From: Thermoplasmata archaeon
GTDB taxonomy: Archaea > Thermoplasmatota > E2 > DHVEG-1
Assembly: GCA_003651045.1 (NCBI GenBank)
Contig: QMTJ01000085.1
Span: forward strand, 1-5,449
DNA: 5,449 bases
Direction: 5' to 3'
Shown here: piece by piece, positions 1-5,436 of the stretch
Position numbering within the stretch: position 1 is the stretch's first letter
Layout of the letters: every line of letters starts with the position of its first letter
Made by a program: the position numbers and the translations under genes
The notes under the pieces: generated by a model
Database searches by the model: none
Seen by the model: only the letters and a program-made list of their open reading frames with translations
What the model was told of the DNA's origin: nothing

Positions 1-1
1 C

Positions 2-556
2 GCTGAGGAAACCTATAAAGTTATTGAAAGTCGTCTCGATGAATATGGTAGATTTTATACAAAAAACTTTGAAAAATATGGTATCAAACTTAAACGAAAT
101 GGTAATGTTACATTACAGTACAGCGGTAAATGGATACTTTACAATGTTTTAAATAACTGTTTAGAAAAAAACAATAACCTTAAAATACAGGTTGGGGGAG
201 AACGATTCTTTGAAGAGCCTTTTATTAAATATTTTAAAAAGTTTTTAGAACTTGATACTAAGGTTCAACTGATCGTTGATAACACAAGTAAACTTGATAC
301 TATTAAGGAACTCAAGAAAATATATGGTGACAACCTTGAAGTAAGGTATTTCACTGAGGACGTCTCTGGTACAATGCGTAATTTTGTTTTTGGAAAAGAG
401 ATAGCAGTGAATGGTATCAAAATCCTTCGTGAATCAGATGATGAACCATCATATATTGGAACAGCCTATGTAAACGTTGAGGATATAGAAACCCTTGATG
501 ATAGGTTTAATAACCTCTGGGATTTAGCAAAACCATTAAAAGAAAAAGAGAAATAA
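2..556 (+). CDS. 3' part of a protein with a degenerate PLD-like C-terminal domain (5' end outside window)
   Basis: An open frame runs from the left edge to TAA at 554-556 (184 visible residues). The ATG at 374 is internal: the frame is open and protein-like upstream of it, so the true start lies outside the window. Residues 1-30 look helical. From about residue 40 there is alternating beta/alpha structure, with strands at 60-65 (LKIQVG) and 87-92 (KVQLIV). The end, about 113-180, has the pattern RYFTEDVSGTMRNFVFGKEI, then AVNGIKILRE, YIGTAYVN and a final FNNLWDLAKPL. This layout resembles the C-terminal half of phospholipase-D-fold sensor domains, such as those of archaeal TrmB-like regulators. 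The HxK catalytic signature is absent, so a ligand-sensing or structural role is more likely than hydrolysis. An N-terminal HTH would be expected but is off-window. No signal peptide or membrane segment is visible. The gene converges on aCPSF1. Its reality as a gene is near certain; the fold is an inference. Confidence 0.85.
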   Translation, partial: AEETYKVIESRLDEYGRFYTKNFEKYGIKLKRNGNVTLQYSGKWILYNVLNNCLEKNNNLKIQVGGERFFEEPFIKYFKKFLELDTKVQLIVDNTSKLDTIKELKKIYGDNLEVRYFTEDVSGTMRNFVFGKEIAVNGIKILRESDDEPSYIGTAYVNVEDIETLDDRFNNLWDLAKPLKEKEK

Positions 557-565
557 AAAACAAGT
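533..565 (-). terminator. U-rich terminator of the aCPSF1 gene
   Basis: Read on the minus strand, the 50 nt after the aCPSF1 stop carry T6, T3, T5 and T4 runs separated by single C, G or A bases. They are the complement of the A-rich lysine/glutamate codons (KEKEK) at the end of the plus-strand gene. Such U-tracts are the known substrate class of aCPSF1/FttA, so this gene's transcript is probably ended by its own product (inference). Confidence 0.5.
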
Positions 566-590
566 TTTTTAACTTCTTCTTTTTTTATTT
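565..590 (+). terminator. U-rich terminator of the plus-strand gene
   Basis: Starting 9 nt after the TAA stop are a T6 run (565-570), pyrimidine-rich DNA and a T7 run (580-586). Archaeal termination usually needs only such U-tracts. A weak A/T stem (A6 at 555-560, T6 at 565-570) precedes it. The tract overlaps the last codons and stop of the opposing aCPSF1 gene. Confidence 0.6.
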
Positions 591-2495
591 AAACCTAGTT
601 GTTTCAAGGTTGTAAAGTGCTAAAGTGTTAATATTGTATCTTTTATGAACTGTTGAAGCAATGTCTACGCATTTGGATTCTTCACCATGTCCAAAAATGA
701 TTCTTTCAGGTCGTGGTGACATGTTGTTGATAAAGTTTAAAAGCTGCCGTCGGTCGCTGTGACCACTGAATCCATCTACTGTTTCAACGTTCATTTTCAT
801 TTTAATGTTAACTATGTTTCCACCTACATTAAGTGGTATTTCCTCCCATCCTTTTTGAATTTTTTTACCAAGTGTTCCTTCAGCTTGGTAACCAACGAAA
901 GCAATAGTGTTTTTTTTGTCTTGAGCCCATTCTTTAAAGTATTCCATAACTGGCCCACCGTTCATCATACCACTAGTTGCAAGGACTACACAAGGTTCAG
1001 GATGATTGTTTATTATATCTTGTCTCATATCAATGCTATCAACACGTTTGAATATGTCAGAGAGTAACGGGTTTTCACCTTGTTGGAATATTTGAGCCCG
1101 TAGTTTATTGTTTAGATATTCTGGATAGGCAGTATGGATTGCTGTAGCCTCCCATATCATACCATCCAAGTATACAGGGATCTCTGATATTTTTTTAGTA
1201 CGAACTAGGTTTTCTAACACGATCATGACTTCCTGGCTACGTCCTACTGCAAAAACAGGGATTAATAGTTTCCCTTTCTTTTTGATACAGCTTTGAACAA
1301 TGTCATTTAACCGTTGTGTAGCCTCTTGACGACTAGGTTGAAAATCTTCTCTTCCACCATATGTTGCTTCTAAAAATATTGCTTCTAACCTGGGGAAACG
1401 ATTTACAGCAGGGTTGAAAAGCCAGGTGCGTTCATATTTAATGTCGCCACTAAAAGCGATATTGTATAGTCCTTCACCAATATGGAAATGAGCAATAGCG
1501 CTACCAAGTATATGACCTGCGTTATGGAAAGTAAGACGTACATCAGGTGTTATATCTGTTGTATCCCCATAGTCAATGGTTATACAGTGTTTAATCATTT
1601 CACGTATGTGTTCAGCTGAATAAGGAATTTTTTTAGCATCAGCAGCAGCGACTTTAAGATAATCCATCTGTAGAAGTGTACTCATATCACGAGTAGGGGG
1701 AGTACAATAAACTGGGCCATCATAACCATATTTGTATAATAATGGTACAAGACCAGAATGATCCAAATGTGCATGCGTAATAACTACAGCATCAAGTGTT
1801 TCAAAAGGTAAAACCTCAGGGAGATGAAGATAAGGAGTAGAACTTTCAGATGAAACATCAACGCCACAGTCGATCATGATCTTGCTATCCTGCGTATGTA
1901 ATAAACTACAGGATCTACCTACTTGACGGAAACCACCCAATGCTGTAACACGAACAAATTTTTCACCATCAGATACACCACGATGCAGTCTTCTACCTAC
2001 TTTACGTAGTATTTCTTTTCGTTCTTCACTCATTGATCTAAGATAACCCCGTATCTCTTTAACAGTTTTAGACTGTATAGGAGGTGTTCTAACAATCTTC
2101 GGAGACCAATTTATTGATCTACGTATCTCATTAAGAAGAACACCTTGTTTACCAATAGCTACACCTGGTTTCATAACCTCAATGGTTACCTCTCCCACAT
2201 CTGGTAAAAAATAGATATTGGTAATCTCTGCTTCTTTAGGGATTATCTTTTTAATCTTTTTTTCAGCAGTCTCAGTATCTGTTAGAACACTAGGATCAGG
2301 ACGTACTGCTATACGTTTCTGAAGCATCTTAACAAGCTGTTTTATAATGTCTTCGTTTTTAGCAAACTTATCCGGATGTTTAGTATAAATTACAACAAGA
2401 GCTCCTTCGAACTCTACATCTGTAATATCGATACTTGGTGGAATCACACCTCTAACTTTTCCTTTAATATCCCTTAAAACATCATCTACTGGCAT
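585..2495 (-). CDS. fttA: aCPSF1/FttA, archaeal beta-CASP ribonuclease and transcription termination factor
   Basis: The 636-residue protein matches the usual length of archaeal CPSF1-type nucleases. Residues 1-70 form a KHa-like domain. Residues 72-145 form a KH domain with the RNA-binding loop GKQG (115-118). The metallo-beta-lactamase core follows: D209 in MIDCG, HAHLDH (241-246), H328 in HNAGHILGS, and D351 in FSGD. The beta-CASP insert begins near E376 (FLEATYGG, motif A) and includes the VGRSQE region and LATSGMMNGGP (505-515). Motif B is H579 (GFSGHSD) and motif C is H603 (FGHGE). All metal ligands are present, so an active zinc endonuclease/5'-3' exonuclease is expected. In archaea this protein cleaves nascent RNA at U-rich sites and releases RNA polymerase. 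The ATG is preceded by AAAGGT about 6 nt upstream. The gene lies 94 bp downstream of psmB, in the same direction. The stop is TAA. Confidence 0.97.
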   Translation of the reverse strand: MPVDDVLRDIKGKVRGVIPPSIDITDVEFEGALVVIYTKHPDKFAKNEDIIKQLVKMLQKRIAVRPDPSVLTDTETAEKKIKKIIPKEAEITNIYFLPDVGEVTIEVMKPGVAIGKQGVLLNEIRRSINWSPKIVRTPPIQSKTVKEIRGYLRSMSEERKEILRKVGRRLHRGVSDGEKFVRVTALGGFRQVGRSCSLLHTQDSKIMIDCGVDVSSESSTPYLHLPEVLPFETLDAVVITHAHLDHSGLVPLLYKYGYDGPVYCTPPTRDMSTLLQMDYLKVAAADAKKIPYSAEHIREMIKHCITIDYGDTTDITPDVRLTFHNAGHILGSAIAHFHIGEGLYNIAFSGDIKYERTWLFNPAVNRFPRLEAIFLEATYGGREDFQPSRQEATQRLNDIVQSCIKKKGKLLIPVFAVGRSQEVMIVLENLVRTKKISEIPVYLDGMIWEATAIHTAYPEYLNNKLRAQIFQQGENPLLSDIFKRVDSIDMRQDIINNHPEPCVVLATSGMMNGGPVMEYFKEWAQDKKNTIAFVGYQAEGTLGKKIQKGWEEIPLNVGGNIVNIKMKMNVETVDGFSGHSDRRQLLNFINNMSPRPERIIFGHGEESKCVDIASTVHKRYNINTLALYNLETTRFK

Positions 2496-2501
2496 TTTCT
2501 A

Positions 2502-2507
2502 CCTTTC
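2502..2507 (-). promoter_or_regulatory. Ribosome binding site of aCPSF1
   Basis: The minus strand reads AAAGGTAGAAAATG. AAAGGT can pair with the pyrimidine-rich 3' end of 16S rRNA and sits 6 nt before the ATG at 2495, supporting this start. Confidence 0.55.
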
Positions 2508-2568
2508 AAATTTTTTTTATTTTTGTGTAAATCAAATAAACTTAGCTTAATTATCAAATGAAAACCAA

Positions 2569-2576
2569 TTATAAAG
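2569..2576 (-). promoter_or_regulatory. Possible TATA box for aCPSF1
   Basis: CTTTATAA on the minus strand lies about 75 bp before the aCPSF1 ATG and just after the psmB stop. It would predict a leader of roughly 50 nt. The spacer is very AT-rich, so a chance match is quite possible. I see no strong U-tract terminator immediately after psmB, and partial co-transcription is an alternative. Confidence 0.35.
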
Positions 2577-2589
2577 TATAACTAAATCT

Positions 2590-3231
2590 TTAATTTGTTT
2601 TTTCAAGTTTTTCCATACGTTTTTTGATTTCCTCTTCTGTAATTTCTTTGTAACCTTGATCTGTTATAACTGCTATATTTATCATACCACCTGATGCTGA
2701 GTCTCTATTTTTAGCTGCGGTTATAGCCCGTATAGCAATGTCAACTCCTTCATCAATAGTTAAACCTTCTTTATATGAATCCTCCATCACACCATACACA
2801 TATGGAGAACCAGAACCACCTGCTGTATATTTATCAGGTATCGCTCCGCCAGCTGCATCAAGAGAGTAAATATGACCACCTGTGCTGTCAACTCCTCCTA
2901 AAATCAGCTGAACATAATAGGGGAAAAACTTCCTTTGATTTAAAATATTTGACATAAGTGTAGCTGCGCTTTTAACAGGTATCCTTTTATCTCGTTTAAG
3001 TCTATACAAGTTTGCTTCAGCGTTTAAATATCTAGCGAGAATCTGCAAATCACCGACTAAACCTGCAGTAGCAAGTGCGAGATGTTCGTCTATCTTATAG
3101 AGTTTTTTTGTGGCCTTATGAGCAATAAGTGTACCCATTGTTGCTCTAGTTTCTGTTGCTATTACTACACCCTCTTTACATACCATTCCAAGTGTAGTCG
3201 TTCCAGTTTTAGTAACATTTTCTGATTCCAT
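2590..3231 (-). CDS. psmB: 20S proteasome beta subunit
   Basis: This 213-residue N-terminal nucleophile hydrolase is the catalytic beta subunit of the archaeal 20S proteasome (beta rings stacked between PsmA alpha rings). Residues 1-10 are the propeptide, ending in KTG. Autocleavage would expose Thr11 as the catalytic Thr1 of the mature chain (TTTLGMV). Other active-site positions are in place: E27 (mature E17), K43 (mature K33, in KATKKLYK), S140 in GGSGSPYVYG, and D177/S180 in NRDSASGG. The block from ILNQRKFFPYYVQLILGGVD to SLDAAGG is typical of archaeal beta subunits, and the length is normal. GAGGAG 5 nt before the ATG fixes the start. It lies between trkA and aCPSF1 with its own TATA box. 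psmA is not in the window, as is common in archaea. Confidence 0.97.
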   Translation of the reverse strand: MESENVTKTGTTTLGMVCKEGVVIATETRATMGTLIAHKATKKLYKIDEHLALATAGLVGDLQILARYLNAEANLYRLKRDKRIPVKSAATLMSNILNQRKFFPYYVQLILGGVDSTGGHIYSLDAAGGAIPDKYTAGGSGSPYVYGVMEDSYKEGLTIDEGVDIAIRAITAAKNRDSASGGMINIAVITDQGYKEITEEEIKKRMEKLEKTN

Positions 3232-3236
3232 AATAA

Positions 3237-3242
3237 CTCCTC
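3237..3242 (-). promoter_or_regulatory. Ribosome binding site of psmB
   Basis: GAGGAG on the minus strand ends 5 nt before the psmB ATG. It is the clearest Shine-Dalgarno sequence in the window and supports a leadered psmB mRNA. Confidence 0.75.
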
Positions 3243-3278
3243 AAAACCAGGAAAAATACGACTTAGAATCTTACAACC

Positions 3279-3288
3279 TTTATATATA
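3279..3288 (-). promoter_or_regulatory. TATA box of psmB
   Basis: TATATATAAA on the minus strand is a near-consensus archaeal TATA element. Transcription would start about 22-26 bp downstream, near 3258, leaving a leader of about 27 nt that holds the GAGGAG site. The spacing fits well. Confidence 0.65.
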
Positions 3289-3303
3289 GTTTACGTAACT
3301 TCC

Positions 3304-3322
3304 TTCAAGATAACATCTTGAA
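3304..3322. repeat. Perfect 8-bp inverted repeat between trkA and psmB
   Basis: TTCAAGAT (3304-3311) and ATCTTGAA (3315-3322) are separated by AAC. The repeat begins 7 bp past the trkA stop and ends 16 bp upstream of the psmB TATA box. It could be a 3'-end hairpin of trkA mRNA or an operator/upstream element for psmB. On the plus strand it is followed by T6, like an intrinsic terminator, but no plus-strand gene is there to use it. Confidence 0.6.
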
Positions 3323-3328
3323 ACTTTT

Positions 3329-3982
3329 TTATTCTGAAAACAACTCAGCTACTTTATCTACTTGATCCTTATGTGCTAAAACTGTTACCTTGTCACCTGC
3401 AAACAGTTTTACATCCTCTGTAGGGATTATAAACTTGTTATCCCTTTCAATTGCAACTATTAAAGCTTTTTTAGGGAGACCAATTTGTCTAATAGTTTTC
3501 CCTGAGAGTTTTGAATTAGGAGCAATAGGGAGACGGAATATCTCAGCATATTTGCCGACATTCATATATTCATCTACATTTGGATGTTTAATAGATTTGT
3601 AAAGGTGTTCCGCCATTACAATATTAGGGCTTTTTACCATTTTTACTCCTTTTTCCATGTACATTGGTTTACTTTCTTCTTGGTTTACTACTGAAACTAG
3701 GTGTTTAACTCCCTTGTTTTTTGCTAAACCAATAACCATGAGATTTGTTGCATCATCGTTTGTTGTGGTTACAAGGACATCAGCTTTTTTTACTTCTGAC
3801 TCATCAAGTGTTTCTTCTTGGGTTGCATCAGCGTTTATAGCTACTACATCGTATTTCCTAGCGATTTCTTCACATCTAGCTTGATCTTTGTCGATGACTA
3901 TTACGTTATGGTTGCTATCTTTCAATGCTAACTCAGTAAGTCTTTTACCAATGCCGCCTGCCCCAACTATTACTATATACAT
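3329..3982 (-). CDS. trkA: TrkA-type potassium uptake regulatory protein (RCK domains)
   Basis: This 217-residue soluble protein has the two-part RCK design. Residues 1-130 form a Rossmann NAD(H)-binding domain with GAGGIG at 7-12 and acidic D31 after the second strand (VIVIDKD), which normally holds the adenine ribose. An ADAT motif (51-54) and TTTNDDATN (72-80) follow. Residues 136-217 form the RCK_C/TrkA_C ligand domain, including LSGKTIRQIGLP and FAGDKVTVLAH. Such proteins form a cytoplasmic ring that gates a membrane partner (TrkH/KtrB-like). No such partner is in the window. Single-RCK proteins of about 215-225 residues are usual in archaea. The ATG at 3982 directly starts the first strand (MYIVIVGAGG). 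GGGG lies 8 nt upstream. An out-of-frame ATG at 3996 would encode only seven codons (MGQSVCI) and overlaps the start; it is probably meaningless. The stop is TAA. Confidence 0.93.
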   Translation of the reverse strand: MYIVIVGAGGIGKRLTELALKDSNHNVIVIDKDQARCEEIARKYDVVAINADATQEETLDESEVKKADVLVTTTNDDATNLMVIGLAKNKGVKHLVSVVNQEESKPMYMEKGVKMVKSPNIVMAEHLYKSIKHPNVDEYMNVGKYAEIFRLPIAPNSKLSGKTIRQIGLPKKALIVAIERDNKFIIPTEDVKLFAGDKVTVLAHKDQVDKVAELFSE

Positions 3983-4004
3983 ACAGATTGCCCCATAGTA
4001 TTTC

Positions 4005-4013
4005 TTTTATAAT
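4005..4013 (-). promoter_or_regulatory. Possible TATA box of trkA (leaderless mRNA)
   Basis: AATTATAAA(A) on the minus strand is centred about 27 bp before the trkA ATG. Initiation at the usual distance would fall on or next to the start codon, giving a leaderless or nearly leaderless mRNA. Further TATA-like sequences at 4094-4112 would instead give a leader of about 90 nt. Confidence 0.4.
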
Positions 4014-4240
4014 TGTTTTTTTGTTTCTATAACAGGCTGGGTAAATTTCTGTTCGTTATTAAAAGTTTTGTATGATTTAATCTAAAATAGTATCTTTATA
4101 AAGTTTATAAATTAAACGTCTTATTTTTTTAAGATTACAATTTATAGACGACTCATTTTTGCCAGAAATATATTGTTTTTTTCTGACATTAAAATTAAGG
4201 GTCATTTGATCTGATTACTAAAACCTATAATATTTTTGTT

Positions 4241-4293
4241 TAATCTTTAACTAATTATTCTAATATCGTTACAAGCGTAATTAGTTAAGATTA
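4241..4293. repeat. Long imperfect inverted repeat in the intergenic gap
   Basis: The left arm (4241-4257, TAATCTTTAACTAATTA) and right arm (4278-4293, TAATTAGTTAAGATTA) are complementary over 16 bases apart from one extra T. The spacer is 20 bp. The arms are pure A/T except for a few bases, which raises the chance-match risk, but 16 paired positions is long for this region. Confidence 0.6.
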
Positions 4294-4310
4294 CAAGTTA
4301 ATTAATCTTA
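4286..4310. repeat. Second dyad sharing an arm: TAAGATTA / TAATCTTA
   Basis: TAAGATTA (4286-4293) and TAATCTTA (4303-4310) form a perfect 8-bp inverted repeat with a 9-bp spacer. The left arm is also part of the longer dyad at 4241-4293. A 12-base direct copy, TTAAGATTACAA, occurs at 4129-4140 and 4285-4296, so this box appears four times between 4129 and 4310, counting one imperfect copy. Confidence 0.5.
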
Positions 4311-4358
4311 TCGTGTTAACATGTAACAAAGTTTGATGTTGAATGTTGTCACACCATT

Positions 4359-4414
4359 CATTGCTAATTTATAGCACATCATCAAAAGATATTGATAGAT
4401 AAATTCTAGCAATG
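4359..4414. repeat. 56-bp stem-loop-forming sequence
   Basis: CATTGCTAATTTAT (4359-4372) pairs with ATAAATTCTAGCAATG (4399-4414) over 14 positions with a 2-nt bulge. Within the 26-nt loop, ATCAA (4381-4385) pairs with TTGAT (4392-4396). Either strand could fold into a two-part hairpin. No adjacent gene explains it. Confidence 0.5.
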
Positions 4415-4448
4415 TAAAATATGTATTAATTAAAAATTAAACTTTTAC

Positions 4449-4465
4449 CAAAAAAAACAAACAAA
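4449..4465 (-). terminator. Possible U-rich terminator downstream of the recombinase
   Basis: On the minus strand the region reads TTTGTTTG followed by T8 (complement of 4450-4457), about 155 nt after the recombinase stop. It is the strongest U-tract between the recombinase and trkA and a plausible aCPSF1-type termination zone. The distance makes this tentative. Confidence 0.3.
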
Positions 4466-4555
4466 TGTAAGATAGTACATCACAAGAAAGTATACCGTTC
4501 TAAATTTCTAATTCTAAAGTCAAAGTCTAATATTTTTCATAGTTATACATTACTT

Positions 4556-4576
4556 ATAGGTAAAATCATTACCTAT
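4556..4576. repeat. Perfect 8-bp inverted repeat near the recombinase 3' end
   Basis: ATAGGTAA (4556-4563) and TTACCTAT (4569-4576) flank the 5-nt spacer AATCA. It lies 3 bp from the next dyad (4580-4605) and shares the core AGGTWA with it. It could be a 3'-UTR hairpin or a protein-binding dyad. Confidence 0.55.
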
Positions 4577-4579
4577 TAG

Positions 4580-4605
4580 GTTACTTTCGGTCTACCGAAG
4601 GTAAC
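4580..4605. repeat. 11-bp stem hairpin directly after the recombinase stop
   Basis: GTTACTTTCGG (4580-4590) and CCGAAGGTAAC (4595-4605) flank TCTA. Ten positions are Watson-Crick, and one is T·G when read on the plus strand (A·C in the minus-strand RNA). It starts 12 bp past the recombinase stop and is GC-richer than its surroundings. No T-run follows it on the minus strand, so it is not a classic intrinsic terminator. Roles as an mRNA-stabilising hairpin or a recombinase-binding site are both open. Confidence 0.6.
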
Positions 4606-4617
4606 TATAAAGAATAC

Positions 4618-5436
4618 CTAAAAACCTAGTTTTTTAGCCGGTGACCCGCCACGAGCAGCAATAATATTTTGAATTTCATTAAACTCATTTTCAGAAACAA
4701 TTGGATCATGATCACTTTTGTTAATATAATCTTCCCAATGAAGGTACCCGCAATATGTCGGATTTTTAAGTATCGTAGAAATGGTCTTTTTCGCCCAAAA
4801 CCCCCCCTTTTTCGTTGGAATTTTACTATTATTAAGCATTTTTGCTATTTCACCCATGCTTTTTCCATCTGAATACCAGGAGTAGATTTCTTTAACGATC
4901 CTTGCTTCATCTTCGTTTATTACTAATTTTCCATCGATATAATCATAACCATATGGTATGTTAAAACCTAGCACGCCACCATTTGTTCTTGCTTTTTGTT
5001 CCATACCTATATAAACTCTTTCACCAATTTGTTCGGATTCAAGCTGCGCTATTCGCTGAATAATGTCCATGACAAATCGTCCCATGGCAGTAGATGTATC
5101 GAGTGATTCTGTCATACTTACAAATTCCTTGCCATGCTTTTTTAGATCCTCCATCATTAACATGAAGTTTTTAGAGTTTCTATGAATACGATCCATTTTT
5201 ATTACAAGAATAGTATCCCATTTATCCATCTCTTGCATCATACGTGTATATGCTGGTCTTTTTACATTCCGTCCAGAATAACCATCATCCACGTATTCTC
5301 CAGCTATTATCCAGTCTCTTGCCTTACAGTAGGATCTAAGTTTATCTAATTGTGCATCTAAAGAAAATCCTTCCTTTGCTTGATCCTCTGTTGATACTCT
5401 AGTATAAATTGCTGCTCTAACCTGTTTTGCATCCAT
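4618..5436 (-). CDS. Short serine recombinase (resolvase plus recombinase domain, no zinc ribbon)
   Basis: The 272-residue protein is a site-specific recombinase that breaks and rejoins DNA through a 5'-phosphoserine link. Residues 6-150 are the resolvase catalytic domain: IYTRVSTEDQ carries nucleophile S15 with R13, then VDDGYSG (50-56), then the MDRIHRNS block with R83 and R86, and helix E (GRFVMDIIQRIAQLESEQIGERV, about 119-141). Residues 157-262 match the 'recombinase' DNA-binding domain (FNIPYGYDYI; WAKKTISTILKNPTYCGYLHWEDY). The chain stops soon after, at KKLGF, with no cysteine zinc ribbon or coiled coil. Typical large serine integrases have 450 or more residues, so this is a compact type or a C-terminally shortened one. 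The start is firm: in frame, TAA lies one codon upstream (TAA TGG ATG), and GGA sits upstream as a weak RBS. It is the only gene here ending in TAG. A G7 run occurs at codons 210-212. It is probably part of a mobile element extending right of the window. Confidence 0.9.
   Translation of the reverse strand: MDAKQVRAAIYTRVSTEDQAKEGFSLDAQLDKLRSYCKARDWIIAGEYVDDGYSGRNVKRPAYTRMMQEMDKWDTILVIKMDRIHRNSKNFMLMMEDLKKHGKEFVSMTESLDTSTAMGRFVMDIIQRIAQLESEQIGERVYIGMEQKARTNGGVLGFNIPYGYDYIDGKLVINEDEARIVKEIYSWYSDGKSMGEIAKMLNNSKIPTKKGGFWAKKTISTILKNPTYCGYLHWEDYINKSDHDPIVSENEFNEIQNIIAARGGSPAKKLGF

Larger units (their letters stand above)
3983..4617. other. AT-rich intergenic gap rich in inverted repeats
   Basis: This roughly 635-bp stretch between trkA and the recombinase has stops in all frames. 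It contains no open frame I would defend, no tRNA T-loop or other recognisable RNA gene, and no CRISPR pattern. GC is about 15-25% in the lines I counted (4081-4140, 4201-4260, 4261-4320, 4381-4440) and rises to about 32% at 4321-4380. It holds the trkA promoter, several dyads listed separately, four TCTAA repeats at 4498-4530, and an A8 run (T8 on the minus strand) at 4450-4457. It may be the junction between core chromosome and an inserted element. Confidence 0.7.

Noticed and set aside
374..556. A separate 60-residue gene starting at the ATG at 374
   Set aside because: The same frame is open to the left edge with protein-like sequence that completes the domain, so the ATG is internal.
591..600. 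The 10-mer AAACCTAGTT, repeated at 4622-4631
   Set aside because: Both copies fall in the last codons of unrelated genes, and the flanks do not match. It looks like chance rather than element ends.
759..1067. Plus-strand open frame of 102 codons
   Set aside because: It lies antisense inside aCPSF1, whose motifs cover this stretch. The translation has no family features.
3304..3330. Plus-strand intrinsic terminator (hairpin plus T6)
   Set aside because: The shape fits, but no plus-strand transcript unit precedes it. The T6 belongs to the 3' end of trkA.
4308..4361. 17-codon minus-strand frame (MNGVTTFNIKLCYMLTR)
   Set aside because: It is too short, has no clear RBS, and is expected by chance.
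4498..4530. Four TCTAA repeats (4499, 4507, 4513, 4526)
   Set aside because: The spacing is irregular and the sequence is low complexity. It is not a CRISPR or iteron array.
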